Of a stretch of DNA of 64,000 nucleotides, positions 30,783-41,025 are shown piece by piece (the first letter of the stretch is position 1; each line of letters opens with the position of its first letter). The stretch covers positions 124,001 through 188,000 of the forward strand of contig FOAY01000004.1 of assembly GCA_900109485.1 (NCBI GenBank), in the 5' to 3' direction. A program made the position numbers and the translations under genes. The DNA is from Kosakonia sacchari. GTDB lineage: Bacteria; Pseudomonadota; Gammaproteobacteria; Enterobacterales; Enterobacteriaceae. The notes beneath the pieces were generated by a model that was not told the DNA's origin, made no database searches, and saw nothing but the letters and a program-made list of their open reading frames with translations.

Positions 30783-31841
30783 ATGTCGAACAAAATTTCC
30801 GCATTAATTCTGGGCACGGTACTGGCCTGTACCAGCCTTTTTGCCCATGCTGACCGGACCATCACCGATCAGCTCGGCCGCCAGGTCACCCTGCCGGATC
30901 ACATCACTCGCGCGGTAGTATTGCAGCACCAGACGCTGAACCTGCTGGTGCAACTGCATGCCGCCGACGATGTTGTTGGCGTACTGAGTAGCTGGAAAAA
31001 ACAGCTCGGGCCGGAATTCGCCCGCTTTATGCCGGGCATTGAAAAACTGCCGACGCCAGGCGATCTGACGCAGGTGAATATCGAAAGTCTGCTGGCGCTA
31101 CATCCACAGGTGGTGTTTATCGCCAACTACGCGCCCGCCGATATGATCCAGCAGATCCAGCAGGCCGGAATTCCGGTCGTGGCGGTTTCGCTGCGTCAGG
31201 ATGCCGAAGGCGAGAAAAACAAAATGAACCCGACGATGGCGGACGAAGAGAACGCCTACAACGAAGGGCTGAAACAGGGTATCCGCCTGATTGGCGAGGT
31301 GGTCGATCGCAAACAGCAGGCTGAAGCGTTGATCGACTACACCTTCAGCGCCCGCGCGAAATTCAACGCGCCGGTGGCGAATATCGCGGAAGCGGACAAA
31401 GTTCGCGTTTATATGGCGAACCCGGACCTGAACACTTACGGTTCCGGCAAATATACCGGGCTGATGATGGAGCACGCCGGTGCGAAAAATGTCGCTGCCG
31501 CCACCATCAAAGGCGCGCGTCAGGTTTCGCTCGAGCAGGTGATTCAGTGGAACCCGCAGGTAATTTTTGTCCAGGATCGCTACCCGGAAGTGGTGAAAGC
31601 GATTGAGAACGATCCGGGTTGGAAAAACATCGACGCAGTGAAAAATCATCGTGTCTGGCTGATGCCAGAGTATGCCAAAGCCTGGGGTTACCCGATGCCG
31701 GAAGCGCTGGCGATTGGCGAACTGTGGATGGCGAAAAAACTCTATCCGGCACGCTATGCCAACGTGAATGTTGATGCCCAGGCGCAGGACTACTACCAGC
31801 GTTTCTATCGCGTCAACTGGCAAGCGAATGCGGGCAAATAA
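30783..31841 (+). CDS. Periplasmic binding protein, MolA/FecB type
   Basis: 352 residues with a signal peptide (1-23, cleavage after AHA before DRTITD). Two-lobed PF01497 fold of the class that binds iron-siderophore, cobalamin or, in Haemophilus MolA (HI1472), molybdate and tungstate. The start DRTITDQLGRQVTLPDHITR and the C-terminal AKAWGYPMPEALAIGELWMAKKLYP resemble the MolA-like subgroup. It heads a three-gene ABC operon with a FecCD permease and an ATPase. A molybdate/tungstate role is suggested by the ModA-like gene next door, but metal-chelate uptake cannot be excluded. Confidence 0.85.
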   Translation: MSNKISALILGTVLACTSLFAHADRTITDQLGRQVTLPDHITRAVVLQHQTLNLLVQLHAADDVVGVLSSWKKQLGPEFARFMPGIEKLPTPGDLTQVNIESLLALHPQVVFIANYAPADMIQQIQQAGIPVVAVSLRQDAEGEKNKMNPTMADEENAYNEGLKQGIRLIGEVVDRKQQAEALIDYTFSARAKFNAPVANIAEADKVRVYMANPDLNTYGSGKYTGLMMEHAGAKNVAAATIKGARQVSLEQVIQWNPQVIFVQDRYPEVVKAIENDPGWKNIDAVKNHRVWLMPEYAKAWGYPMPEALAIGELWMAKKLYPARYANVNVDAQAQDYYQRFYRVNWQANAGK

Positions 31842-32829
31842 CCGCTTTGCGCTGTTGCACGGCGGTTTTATTGCGTTAACGCTGCTGCTGGCACTGACCT
31901 CGCTCGGCCTGGGCCAGTACCGGCTCAGCATTAACGAAGTGGCGTCGCAACTGCTCGCGTTCCCCGGCAACGGCGCGGCCGGGCAGATTGTCTGGTCGGT
32001 GCGCTTACCGCGCATTCTGCTGGCGCTGCTGGCTGGCGGCGCACTCGGTCTGTGCGGTGCTGTGCTGCAGGGCGTGTTCCAGAACCCTCTGGTCGATCCG
32101 CATATTATCGGCGTAACTTCTGGCTCCGCCTTTGGCGGCACGCTGGCCATTCTGCTCGGTTTCAGCCCGCTGCTGCTGATGACCTCAACCTTTGGCTTTG
32201 GCCTGGGTGCGCTGGTGCTGGTGTGGCTGATTGCCGCCTTACAACGGCGAGAAAATACGCTGATGCTGATCCTCTCCGGCATCATTATCAGCGGCTTTTT
32301 TGCTGCGCTGGTCAGCCTGATGCAGTACATGGCCGATACCGATGAGACGTTGCCGAACATCGTTTTCTGGCTGCTGGGCAGCTTCGCCACCGCCAACTGG
32401 CACAAAGTGCTGATGCTTTGCATTCCGGTCGGCATCGTCAGCGCCATGCTACTGATGCTGCGCTGGCGCATTAACCTGCTGGCGCTGGATGAGAAAGATG
32501 CGCTGGCGCTGGGCGTACCGCTAAAACGACTGCGCCGCTGCGTGCTGGTCGGTTGCGCGATACTGGTTTCTTCGCAGGTGGCCGTCAGCGGCAGTATCGC
32601 GTGGATTGGTCTGGTGATCCCCCATTTGGCGCGGCTGCTGGTCGGTGCCGATCATCGCCGGCTGTTGCCGGTCGCTTTCTGGCTCGGCGCCAGCTTTATG
32701 CTGCTGGTTGACGATCTGGCGCGCACCTTAACGCAGGCGGAAATCCCCCTCGGCATTATTACCGCCCTGCTGGGCGCACCGGTATTCGCCGCTTTGCTGA
32801 TTCATAACAACCGCCGGAGGTGGCAATGA
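31828..32829 (+). CDS. FecCD-type ABC permease
   Basis: 333 residues from MRANNRFALL at 31828, overlapping the binding-protein gene by 14 bp; a 5' extension to 31768 is inside that gene and lacks membrane character. About ten transmembrane helices, family segments RLPRILLALLAGGALGLCGA and GIIISGFFAALVSLMQY, and the ATPase-contact loop near LGVPLKRLR. BtuC/FecCD/MolB-like, probably a homodimer in the inner membrane. Its stop overlaps the ATPase start as ATGA. Confidence 0.9.
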   Translation: MRANNRFALLHGGFIALTLLLALTSLGLGQYRLSINEVASQLLAFPGNGAAGQIVWSVRLPRILLALLAGGALGLCGAVLQGVFQNPLVDPHIIGVTSGSAFGGTLAILLGFSPLLLMTSTFGFGLGALVLVWLIAALQRRENTLMLILSGIIISGFFAALVSLMQYMADTDETLPNIVFWLLGSFATANWHKVLMLCIPVGIVSAMLLMLRWRINLLALDEKDALALGVPLKRLRRCVLVGCAILVSSQVAVSGSIAWIGLVIPHLARLLVGADHRRLLPVAFWLGASFMLLVDDLARTLTQAEIPLGIITALLGAPVFAALLIHNNRRRWQ

Positions 32830-33590
32830 CGGAACCTGTATTGACGGTGAAAAATCTGGTGTATGGCCGCGAACGCGCGCTGTTTACCCCCCTCAGCTTC
32901 TGCGGTCATCCCGGCGAGATCTGGGCGGTGCTCGGCGCAAACGGGCTGGGAAAAAGTACGCTGTTGGATACGCTGACCGGCGTGCTGCCTGCGCTGTCAG
33001 GCCGTTTTTCCGTGCAGGGCGGCGTCGGTATTGTGCCACAGTCTTTCCGACCGGCCTTTGCCTGGAGCGTACGAGATGTGGTGTTGATGGGACGCGCACG
33101 TCATGTCGGGCTGCTGTCGATGCCTTCCGCAGAGGACGATGCGCAGGTCGAAAAAGCGCTCACCCGGCTGAATATCCGCCACCTCGCCAATACGCCGTTT
33201 ATGCACCTTTCCGGCGGTCAGCAGCAACTGGCAATGATTGCCCGCGCGCTGGTTAGCGGTAATCAAACCATTCTGCTGGATGAACCCTGCTCGGCGCTGG
33301 ACCTGGCCAATCAGCAGGTGGTGTTACAACTGATTGATTCGCTTGCGTATCAGGAAGGGCGCTGCGTCGTTTTCACTACCCACGATCCGACCCATGCGCT
33401 GCAAGTTGCTCACCAGACACTGCTGCTCCTGCCAGGCAGGCAGTGGTTGGCAGGTGAAACGCAGCAACTGCTCAGCGAAGCGAACCTGCAATCCGCCTAC
33501 GGTCTGCCGGTGCGCCGCATCGAGCTGGCAGAAACCACAGCGCTGGTACCGTTATTCCGCCTGCGGCGGCAAAAAACCGGCAGCGCGTAA
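32826..33590 (+). CDS. ABC transporter ATPase (MolC/FecE type)
   Basis: 254 residues from the ATG at 32826, which has GGAGG (32816-32820) at ideal distance; the GTG at 32820 is part of that site. Walker A GANGLGKSTLLDTL (about 36-49), signature LSGGQQQLAMIARAL, Walker B ILLDEPCSALD, and switch histidine in FTTHDPTHAL. Energises the FecCD-type permease. The last 39 bp overlap the 3' end of the convergent ModA-like gene. Confidence 0.9.
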   Translation: MTEPVLTVKNLVYGRERALFTPLSFCGHPGEIWAVLGANGLGKSTLLDTLTGVLPALSGRFSVQGGVGIVPQSFRPAFAWSVRDVVLMGRARHVGLLSMPSAEDDAQVEKALTRLNIRHLANTPFMHLSGGQQQLAMIARALVSGNQTILLDEPCSALDLANQQVVLQLIDSLAYQEGRCVVFTTHDPTHALQVAHQTLLLLPGRQWLAGETQQLLSEANLQSAYGLPVRRIELAETTALVPLFRLRRQKTGSA

Positions 33591-34271
33591 ACAGGCTTGC
33601 CCCTGCGAACCAACAATAAACTGCATCAACGGCGCGGCCGGTTCCTCCAGCAGCGCCAGCGCGTAGTTGCAGCGAATGTTGTGCTCAGGCGGAATATCCA
33701 CCACCCGCACATCCCGTTCCGCCGCCAGCAACGTGGTGTAGTGCTGATAACCGATAAACATGTCGGTAAATCCTTCACGAATGAGCCACGCGCTGGCGAT
33801 CTCTTTGGCAGGAACCGTTAAGCTGTCGCGCCCGCCAACCAGTTGCTGCGAGCGTTGCCGCAGTTGCTCCCCCAGCCCCGGTCGCAGAGTGTCGAGATGT
33901 GCAAAGAGCTGCCAGGTATAGTCGCCAGAAGGATCGCAGCCGGGCGTGGATGTTCCGAGTCGCAACATCGGATCGGCCAGCAGCGTTAACCAATCTCCCT
34001 GCGGCACAGTGCTACGCACCGTCAGGCTCAACGCATTGGCGGCAAAAACCTGTATAGCCCGCGCACGCCCCACATCCAGCAGCGCCTGCGGGTGCACGGT
34101 ATTGGCAGACGCAAACAACGCACAGCGTTCCCCGGCCTCGATCCGTTCACGCAGCAATCCCGCCGGGCCAAATCCGACCTCAACCGCAACACCGGTCTGC
34201 TCGCTAAACGCCGCCAGCAGTGGGGTAAACGCCCGTTTCAGGCTGCCTGCTGCCAGTACTGTTAATGTCAT
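33552..34271 (-). CDS. ModA-like substrate-binding domain protein without signal peptide
   Basis: 239 residues of type II periplasmic-binding-protein fold, recognisable from the ModA-like start LTVLAAGSLKRAFTPLLAAF, the ligand-loop Ser/Thr positions and the central LRLGTSTPGCDPSGDY. It begins directly at the first beta strand. Upstream in-frame codons add no Met with a hydrophobic signal, so the protein appears cytoplasmic or the secretion signal has been lost. It is convergent with the MolABC-like operon and divergent from nikA. Possible roles are an intracellular oxyanion sensor or binding protein; function unproven. Confidence 0.8.
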   Translation of the reverse strand: MTLTVLAAGSLKRAFTPLLAAFSEQTGVAVEVGFGPAGLLRERIEAGERCALFASANTVHPQALLDVGRARAIQVFAANALSLTVRSTVPQGDWLTLLADPMLRLGTSTPGCDPSGDYTWQLFAHLDTLRPGLGEQLRQRSQQLVGGRDSLTVPAKEIASAWLIREGFTDMFIGYQHYTTLLAAERDVRVVDIPPEHNIRCNYALALLEEPAAPLMQFIVGSQGQACLRAAGFLPPQAE

Positions 34272-34374
34272 GTTCAGGTATCCGTGAGGTTCAACCGCCA
34301 GCCATCTTACGCGTCACGCGACGGGAGATAAATCCTTGTGATTCACATGGTTTTTGATCCAGGACAGGCCATTA

Positions 34375-34402
34375 GTATGATGAATAAATAAAATCGTCAT
34401 AC
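34375..34402 (+). promoter_or_regulatory. NikR operator of the nik operon
   Basis: GTATGA (34375-34380), 16 bases, TCATAC (34397-34402): an exact match to the E. coli NikR operator layout GTATGA-N16-TCATAC. It is 35 bp upstream of the nikA start. Ni-bound NikR tetramer binds here to shut off nickel uptake. A TTGAT half-site at 34353-34357 recalls the FNR box of E. coli nikA, but its second half is not conserved. Confidence 0.96.
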
Positions 34403-34436
34403 CTTCTCGCCACCGACTTTCGTCAGGGAATTCAAC

Positions 34437-36005
34437 GTGTCCTTCTTTCGCCACGCCGCCGCGCTGCTGTTATGCGCCTCCTTTGCCGCCTGGGCGGCGC
34501 TACCCACATTAACCACCGCCTGGCCGGTAAATGTCGGCCCGCTCAACCCGCACCTTTACACGCCGAACCAGATGTTCGCCCAGAGCATGGTGTATGAACC
34601 GCTGGTAAAATATCAGGCTGACGGCAGCGTAAAACCCTGGCTGGCCACGCACTGGACGCACTCCGAAGATGGCAAAACCTGGGTGTTTACCCTGCGCGAC
34701 GGCGTGCTGTTCTCCAACGGCGAGCCGTTTAACGCCCAGGCCGCCGCAGAGAACTTCCGCGCGGTGCTGGAGAACCGCCAGCGCCATGCCTGGCTGGAGC
34801 TGGTAAACCAGATAACCGATGTCAAAGCCCTGAGCGCCAGCCAGTTACAAATCACCCTGAAAAGCGCCTACTATCCGTTTCTGCAAGAACTCTCCCTGCC
34901 CCGCCCGTTTCGCTTTATCGCCCCGTCGCAGTTTAAAAACCAGCAAACCATGAACGGCATTATCGCGCCGATCGGCACCGGGCCGTGGGTATTGCAGGAA
35001 TCCCGGCTCAATCAATACGACGTCATGGTGCGTAACGAACGTTACTGGAGCGAAAAACCGGCAATCGGCAAAGTCGTTATCAAAGTGATCCCCGACGCCA
35101 CCAGCCGCGCGGTGGCTTTCGAAACCGGTGATATCGACCTGCTTTACGGCAACGAAGGGCTGCTGACGCTGGATACCTTCGCCCGCTTCAGCCACAACCC
35201 GGCCTGGCGCACGCAGCTTTCCGCACCGGTAGAAACGGTGATGCTGGCACTTAACTCCACTCGCACGCCAACCAGCGAGCAGGCGGTACGTGAAGCGCTG
35301 AACTACGCGGTGGATAAAAAAACGCTGATTGATGGCGCGCTCTACGGCACGCAGCAGATCGCCGACACCCTGTTTTCGCCAACGGTGCCTTACGCCAATG
35401 TTGGACTCAAACCCCGCAGCTACTCGCCGGATCGGGCGCGGGCATTGCTGGAAAATGCTGGCTGGACGCTGCCCGCCGGGAAAACCATCCGTGAAAAAGC
35501 CGGTCAGCCGCTGCATATCGAGCTGGCGTTTATCGGCACCGACGCGCTGAGCAAATCGATGGCGGAAATTATCCAGGCCAATCTGCGCCAGGTGGGCGTC
35601 GAAGTGGCGCTGGTGGGTGAAGAGGAGAGCAGCATTTACGCCCGCCAGCGTGATGGACGTTTCGGTATGATTTTCAACCGGAGCTGGGGCGCGCCGTACG
35701 ATCCGCACGCCTTTATGAGTTCCATGCGCGTACCGTCCCATGCTGATTACCAGGCGCAGCGCGGCCTGGCGGACAAAGCCATCATCGACCGCGAGATCGG
35801 CGAGGTGCTGACCACCCGCGATGAACACGCGCGCCAGGCGCTGTACCGCGATATTCTCACCCGTCTGCACAACGACGCGGTTTATCTGCCAATCAGCTAT
35901 GTGTCGACGATGGTGGTGGCAAAACCAGAACTGGGCGTGATTCCGTTCGCGCCGATTGCTTCTGAGATCCCCTTCGATCAGATTTCGCCGGAGGCGGCGC
36001 AATGA
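34437..36005 (+). CDS. nikA: NikA, periplasmic nickel-binding protein
   Basis: 522 residues from a GTG start. Signal peptide 1-21 ([18 protein letters not shown]) then an SBP_bac_5 (peptide/nickel) binding fold nearly identical to E. coli NikA, including [20 protein letters not shown] and [12 protein letters not shown]. The protein binds nickel in a small organic chelate, delivers it to NikBC and also takes part in nickel chemotaxis. First gene of nikABCDER under the NikR operator; nikB overlaps by 4 bp. Confidence 0.97.
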   Translation: MSFFRHAAALLLCASFAAWAALPTLTTAWPVNVGPLNPHLYTPNQMFAQSMVYEPLVKYQADGSVKPWLATHWTHSEDGKTWVFTLRDGVLFSNGEPFNAQAAAENFRAVLENRQRHAWLELVNQITDVKALSASQLQITLKSAYYPFLQELSLPRPFRFIAPSQFKNQQTMNGIIAPIGTGPWVLQESRLNQYDVMVRNERYWSEKPAIGKVVIKVIPDATSRAVAFETGDIDLLYGNEGLLTLDTFARFSHNPAWRTQLSAPVETVMLALNSTRTPTSEQAVREALNYAVDKKTLIDGALYGTQQIADTLFSPTVPYANVGLKPRSYSPDRARALLENAGWTLPAGKTIREKAGQPLHIELAFIGTDALSKSMAEIIQANLRQVGVEVALVGEEESSIYARQRDGRFGMIFNRSWGAPYDPHAFMSSMRVPSHADYQAQRGLADKAIIDREIGEVLTTRDEHARQALYRDILTRLHNDAVYLPISYVSTMVVAKPELGVIPFAPIASEIPFDQISPEAAQ

Positions 36006-36943
36006 GCCGCTATTTACTCCGTCGTCTGCTTATCCTGATCCCGATGATCCTCGCTGCATCGGTGGTGATTTTCCTGCTGCTGCGCCTCGGCACGGGCGAT
36101 CCGGCAATGGACTATTTACGCCTTTCCAGCCTGCCGCCAACGCCGGAGATGATTGCCGCCACGCGGGCGCAGCTTGGTCTCGACCAACCGCTGGCCGCGC
36201 AATATCTTCACTGGCTGTGGCGCGCGCTGCACCTCGACTTTGGCATCTCCTACGCCACCCAGCGCCCGGTGCTGGACGATGTGCTGCACTTTCTTCCCGC
36301 CACATTGCAACTGGCGGGCGCGGCGCTGGCGCTGATTTTGCTCATCTCGGTGCCGCTCGGCATCTGGGCGGCACGCCATCGCGACGGTTTGCCGGATTTT
36401 ATCGTGCGCGCGATTGCCTTTCTCGGCGTCTCGATGCCCAACTTCTGGCTCGCTTTTTTGCTGGTGATGCTCTTCTCGGTGCACCTGCAATGGCTGCCTG
36501 CACTGGGTTACGGCGGCTGGCAGCACCTGATTTTGCCTGCGGTGTCGATTGCGCTGATGTCGCTTTCGATCAACGCCCGTCTGCTGCGCGCCAGCATGCT
36601 GGAAGCGGCGGGCCAGCGCCATGTCACCTGGGCGCGGCTGCGTGGCTTAAACGAAAAGCAGACCGAGCGCGGGCATATCTTGCGTAACGCCGGGCTGCCG
36701 GTGATCACCGCGCTGGGCATGCATATTGGCGAGCTGATTGGCGGCACGATGATCATCGAAAACATCTTCGCCTGGCCCGGCATTGGCCGCTATGCGGTGT
36801 CGGCGATTTTTAACCGCGACTACCCGGTGATCCAGTGCTTCACGCTGGTGATGGTGGTGGTGTTTGTGCTGTGCAACCTGGTGGTGGATCTGCTGAGCGC
36901 CGCGCTGGATCCCCGCATTCGCCATCATGAAGGAGCGCACTGA
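36002..36943 (+). CDS. nikB: NikB, nickel ABC permease
   Basis: 313 residues, about six transmembrane helices, binding-protein-dependent transport inner membrane component of the DppB/OppB type. The EAA loop is visible as [20 protein letters not shown]. Forms the channel with NikC. ATGA overlap with nikA; its stop shares a base with the nikC start. Confidence 0.97.
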   Translation: MSRYLLRRLLILIPMILAASVVIFLLLRLGTGDPAMDYLRLSSLPPTPEMIAATRAQLGLDQPLAAQYLHWLWRALHLDFGISYATQRPVLDDVLHFLPATLQLAGAALALILLISVPLGIWAARHRDGLPDFIVRAIAFLGVSMPNFWLAFLLVMLFSVHLQWLPALGYGGWQHLILPAVSIALMSLSINARLLRASMLEAAGQRHVTWARLRGLNEKQTERGHILRNAGLPVITALGMHIGELIGGTMIIENIFAWPGIGRYAVSAIFNRDYPVIQCFTLVMVVVFVLCNLVVDLLSAALDPRIRHHEGAH

Positions 36944-37776
36944 TGCACTTTTTTCTTACCGCGCGCGGGTCGGTACGTGGAGCGATGCTGATCCTGCTCC
37001 TGCTGCTGGTGATTGCGCTGACCTGTCAGTGGTGGGTGCCGTTTGATCCGCAGGCGATTGATCTGCCTTCGCGCTTGCTGCCGCCCGACAGCCAGCACTG
37101 GCTCGGCACTGACCACCTCGGGCGCGATATTTTCTCCCGGTTGCTGGCCGCCACCCGCGTGTCGCTCGGCGCGGTGATGATCTGCCTGCTGTTGGTGCTG
37201 GCACTTGGGCTTGCTGCGGGCGGCTGCGCCGGGCTGCTGGGCGGACGCGTCGATCAGGCGATTATGCGCGTGGCGGATATTTTCATGACCTTTCCCACGT
37301 CGATCCTGTCGTTTTTTATGGTCGGCGTACTCGGCACCGGGCTGACCAATGTGATCATCGCCATCGCCCTTTCCCACTGGGCATGGTACGCACGCATGGT
37401 GCGCAGCCTGGCGATCTCCCTGCGCAGCCGGGAGTATGTACTGGCGGCGCGCTTAAGCGGTGCGGGCTACCTGCCGCTGTTTCGCGACCATCTCGCGGGC
37501 GCGGTGGTGCCCTCGTTACTGGTGCTGGCGACGCTGGATATCGGTCATATGATGCTGCACGTGGCAGGCATGTCGTTTCTCGGGCTTGGCGTGACCGCGC
37601 CTACGCCGGAATGGGGCGTAATGATCAACGATGCGCGGCAGTTTATCTGGACGCAACCCCTGCAAATGCTGTGGCCGGGGCTGGCACTGTTTATCAGCGT
37701 GATGGCGTTTAATCTGCTGGGCGACGCCCTGCGCGACCACCTCGATCCTCATCTGGTTACGGAGCACGCACACTGA
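36943..37776 (+). CDS. nikC: NikC, nickel ABC permease
   Basis: 277 residues, DppC/OppC-like with an N-terminal helix (about 12-32) and about five more, and the EAA motif near [19 protein letters not shown]. Second channel subunit of the nickel importer. Adjoins nikB and nikD with 1-bp overlaps. Confidence 0.97.
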   Translation: MHFFLTARGSVRGAMLILLLLLVIALTCQWWVPFDPQAIDLPSRLLPPDSQHWLGTDHLGRDIFSRLLAATRVSLGAVMICLLLVLALGLAAGGCAGLLGGRVDQAIMRVADIFMTFPTSILSFFMVGVLGTGLTNVIIAIALSHWAWYARMVRSLAISLRSREYVLAARLSGAGYLPLFRDHLAGAVVPSLLVLATLDIGHMMLHVAGMSFLGLGVTAPTPEWGVMINDARQFIWTQPLQMLWPGLALFISVMAFNLLGDALRDHLDPHLVTEHAH

Positions 37777-38540
37777 TGCCTGGACAACTGTCTCTGGAGA
37801 GTCTCACCCTGCATGCCGAAAGGCCGCTGGTGCAGGAGGTTTCGCTGACACTGCAACGCGGGCGCGTGCTGGCGCTGGTTGGCGGCAGCGGCAGCGGGAA
37901 ATCGCTGACCTGCGCAGCAGCGCTCGGCGTGTTACCTGCTGGCGTGCGGCAGGTAAGCGGCCAGTTGCGGCTGGATGCACAGCCCGTCAGCCCGCAGGCC
38001 TTGCGTGGCATTACCGTCGCCACGGTGATGCAAAACCCGCGCAGCGCCTTTAACCCACTGCGCACGATGGCCGCGCACGCGCGGGAAACCTGCCATGCAC
38101 TTGGCAAACCCGCCGATGACGCGACGTTAATTGCCGCGCTGCGCAGCGTCGGGCTTGAAGCGCCGCAGCGCGTGCTGGGCTGTTATCCCTTTGAGATGAG
38201 CGGCGGCATGTTGCAACGCATGATGATTGCCATGGCGCTGCTCAGCGATGCGCCGTTTATCATCGCCGACGAACCCACCACCGATCTCGATGCCGTGGCA
38301 CAGGCGCACATCCTCGATCTGCTCGATGGAATCGTACAACGGCGCCAGCCCGGTATGCTGCTGGTGACGCACGATATGGGCGTGGTTGCCCGTCTGGCCG
38401 ATGATGTCGCGGTGATGGATAACGGGCAAATTATCGAACGCGGCCCGGTGACAGCGCTGTTTACCGCGCCGCAGCATCCGGTGACCCGGCAGTTAGTGGC
38501 GGCGCATCTGGCGCTGTACGGCATGGAGCTGACGCAATGA
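37776..38540 (+). CDS. nikD: NikD, nickel import ATPase
   Basis: 254-residue ABC ATPase. Walker [16 protein letters not shown] (about 32-46), signature [15 protein letters not shown], Walker [13 protein letters not shown]. Hydrolyses ATP to drive nickel uptake together with NikE. Overlaps nikE by 4 bp. Confidence 0.97.
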   Translation: MPGQLSLESLTLHAERPLVQEVSLTLQRGRVLALVGGSGSGKSLTCAAALGVLPAGVRQVSGQLRLDAQPVSPQALRGITVATVMQNPRSAFNPLRTMAAHARETCHALGKPADDATLIAALRSVGLEAPQRVLGCYPFEMSGGMLQRMMIAMALLSDAPFIIADEPTTDLDAVAQAHILDLLDGIVQRRQPGMLLVTHDMGVVARLADDVAVMDNGQIIERGPVTALFTAPQHPVTRQLVAAHLALYGMELTQ

Positions 38541-39322
38541 ATATTCTTGAGGTTAACGGATTATCCCATCGCTACCAGCAACAGCCGGTGCTGCAACAGC
38601 TCTCCCTGCAACTTAAGCGCGGCGAAACCGTGGCGCTGCTCGGGCGCAGCGGTTGTGGAAAAAGTACGCTGGCGCGGCTGCTGGTCGGGCTGGAAGTGCC
38701 GCACGCAGGCGAAATTTGCTGGCAGGGCGCGCCGCTTTCCCGGCTGAATGCCCGCACACGTAAAGCGTTTCGCCGCGATATTCAGATGGTGTTTCAGGAC
38801 CCGCTCAGCGCGGTGAATCCGCGCCAGACGGTGCGCGAGATCCTGCGCGAGCCGCTGCGCCATTTGCTGGCGCTTAACAGAGCGGAGCAGCAGGCGCGTA
38901 TCGCGCAGTTACTGCACGATGTCGAGCTGGACGAAGCGTTGCAGCATAAACGCCCGCCACAGCTGAGCGGCGGCCAGCTTCAGCGCGTCTGCCTGGCGCG
39001 AGCGCTGGCGGTAGAACCGGGGTTATTGATCCTCGACGAAGCGGTCTCCAGCCTTGATGGTGTGCTGCAAGCCGGGATGATTAAACTGCTGAAGCGCCTG
39101 CAACAGCGTACCGGTCAGGCGTGTCTGTTTATCACCCACGACCTGCGGCTGGTCGAACGTTTTTGCCAGCGGGTAATGGTGATGGAAAACGGCAGCATTG
39201 TTGAAACCGTGGAGGTCGCTGCGCCGCTGCGATTTGCCTCCACCGCAGGCCAGGCATTACAGCAGGCGGTGCTACCCGCCTTCCCTTCCCCACGACAAAG
39301 AAGAGCGCCATGCAACGCATAA
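38537..39322 (+). CDS. nikE: NikE, nickel import ATPase
   Basis: 261-residue ABC ATPase. Walker [15 protein letters not shown] (about 36-49), signature [15 protein letters not shown], Walker [13 protein letters not shown]. Forms the heterodimeric motor with NikD. The gene overlaps nikR by 13 bp. Confidence 0.97.
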   Translation: MNILEVNGLSHRYQQQPVLQQLSLQLKRGETVALLGRSGCGKSTLARLLVGLEVPHAGEICWQGAPLSRLNARTRKAFRRDIQMVFQDPLSAVNPRQTVREILREPLRHLLALNRAEQQARIAQLLHDVELDEALQHKRPPQLSGGQLQRVCLARALAVEPGLLILDEAVSSLDGVLQAGMIKLLKRLQQRTGQACLFITHDLRLVERFCQRVMVMENGSIVETVEVAAPLRFASTAGQALQQAVLPAFPSPRQRRAPCNA

Positions 39323-39708
39323 CCATTACCCTTGACGATGATCTGCTGGAAACGCTGGATAACCTGAGCGAACAGCGCGGCTACAACAACCGCTCGGAGG
39401 CGCTGCGCGATATTTTGCGCAGTGCGCTGACGCAGGAATCGACACAGAACAGCGAGCAGCAGGGCTATGCCGTGCTCTCCTACGTTTACGAGCATGAAAA
39501 GCGCGATCTGGCGAGCCGCCTTGTCGCCACGCAGCATCACCATCACGAGCTTTCTGTCGCCACGCTGCATGTGCATATCAGCCACGACGACTGTCTGGAG
39601 ATCGCCGTGCTGAAAGGCAAAATGGGCGATGTGCAGCATTTCGCCGATGATGTGATTGCCCAGCGCGGCGTGCGCCACGGCCATTTGCAGTGCCTGACAG
39701 AAAAATAG
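39310..39708 (+). CDS. nikR: NikR, nickel-responsive repressor
   Basis: 132 residues. Ribbon-helix-helix DNA-binding domain (about 1-45: [19 protein letters not shown] then [11 protein letters not shown]) and an ACT-like Ni-binding domain (about 60-132). The square-planar Ni ligands are visible: the histidine cluster HHHHEL, then HVHISHDDC with the cysteine. It represses nikABCDE by the operator at 34375-34402, closing a feedback loop within one operon. Confidence 0.97.
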   Translation: MQRITITLDDDLLETLDNLSEQRGYNNRSEALRDILRSALTQESTQNSEQQGYAVLSYVYEHEKRDLASRLVATQHHHHELSVATLHVHISHDDCLEIAVLKGKMGDVQHFADDVIAQRGVRHGHLQCLTEK

Positions 39709-40812
39709 CTACACCGCGTAACGCGGGGTGAAAAACTGCTCCGTCTGGCGCAGCGCGCGCTCAATACGCGCCGGATCGAGGGAAAACGGCAGGTGATCGG
39801 CCGCTGCCTTCGGGAAACTGATACTGCGCGCCACCGCCTGGATCACCGCCAGGCGGATCTCTTTTAACGGTGCCAGCGTCAGCGGCGCATCGTACTGGCG
39901 CAGCAGCGCCAGTAGCGTGGCATCCGGCGTGTCACTGTCATTCTCCAGAAACGACTGTACCAGCAGACTGTAACCGACGCGTTCGCCGTGCAGCCAGTCG
40001 CGCAGCGCCGGTTCATAGGTCAGACGGTTATGAATCGCGTGCGCCACGCCGGGCGTGGGGATTTCACCACGAATACTATTGGCCATTCCGGCCACGGCAA
40101 TATTGGCGTCAATAACGCTGATAAGCGCATCGCTGACAAGGTGCGCCTGATTATCCCGCAACGCCTGCTGACCGTGTTTTTCATAAATGTCCACCGCCAG
40201 CCGCGCGGTCTGTACTTTTAATTGCAGCGATAAATTATCCGGCGAGTGCTGTAAATAGGGGCGGAATTCATACCATTTCGCTAACGCATCAACAATGCCC
40301 GCTTTTAAATAACGCACATCGCTTTGCGCAATAATCTCGCTGTCCACCAGCACCAGCCGCGGCAATGTTTTTAATGGCTGGCTGCGTAGCTGCCCGCCCT
40401 CTTCGGTGTAAAACACCGACAGCGGCGACCAGGCCGCGCAGGTTGAAGCCACTGTCGGAATGGTGATCGATGCGCCGCCGTCAAGGGCATCCGCTACTGC
40501 TTTGGCGGTATCCAGCACGCGCCCGCCGCCGACGCCAACGATATACTGCACGCCCAGTTTGCGCGCCCGTTTAACGTAGTGCGCTACCCGTTCATCGGTA
40601 CAGTAACCGGTCATGATCTCCGTCTGCCACGCGACGCCGCTGCTGCGCAAACTGTTTTCCAGCGCCGGATTCACCCGCGCCCAGGCCTGCGCGCTGGTAA
40701 TAATTAAAATATTCTGCGTCAGCGGCGCAATATATTCCCCTGCGTCATGACGAATACCTGCGTGATGAAACCAGGTGTGCGGCGTTTTTATTGCAAGCAT
40801 GAGATTGTCCAT
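39709..40812 (-). CDS. Iron-containing alcohol dehydrogenase family oxidoreductase (GldA/YbdH-like)
   Basis: 367 residues. NAD(P)-binding N-terminal part with GVGGGRVLDTAKAVAD (about 95-110), then IPTVASTCAAWSPLSVFY, which is characteristic of the E. coli YbdH (HcxA) group. Candidate metal ligands are Asp in IVDALAKWYEF and histidines in GVAHAIHNRL and WLHGERVGY. YbdH reduces 2-oxo acids to 2-hydroxy acids; the substrate here is unknown. It ends 1 bp from nikR (convergent) and diverges from the lyase gene at 41026 across about 210 bp, so it may belong to the neighbouring sulfur-succinate cluster and could act on an oxo acid from it. Confidence 0.85.
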   Translation of the reverse strand: MDNLMLAIKTPHTWFHHAGIRHDAGEYIAPLTQNILIITSAQAWARVNPALENSLRSSGVAWQTEIMTGYCTDERVAHYVKRARKLGVQYIVGVGGGRVLDTAKAVADALDGGASITIPTVASTCAAWSPLSVFYTEEGGQLRSQPLKTLPRLVLVDSEIIAQSDVRYLKAGIVDALAKWYEFRPYLQHSPDNLSLQLKVQTARLAVDIYEKHGQQALRDNQAHLVSDALISVIDANIAVAGMANSIRGEIPTPGVAHAIHNRLTYEPALRDWLHGERVGYSLLVQSFLENDSDTPDATLLALLRQYDAPLTLAPLKEIRLAVIQAVARSISFPKAAADHLPFSLDPARIERALRQTEQFFTPRYAV

Positions 40813-41025
40813 ATTGAGAGGGATTAACAGCCGTTATTCCCTCATGCTACAAAAATAAAAACAAAAAACAATCTTTGCCATTTCCTGTATTTTCATATCG
40901 ATAGAACAATATTAGCTATAGCGACAAATACCTTGCCGCCGATATATTCATCCGTGAAGATGCTGAGCAGAAAATAAATTTAACCACGCTTCTTTTTCAT
41001 TTTTCACCGACAGGTAACAGCGACT

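Noticed and set aside
34350-34366. FNR site upstream of nikA
   Set aside because: Only TTGAT is present; the complementary ATCAA is missing at the proper spacing.
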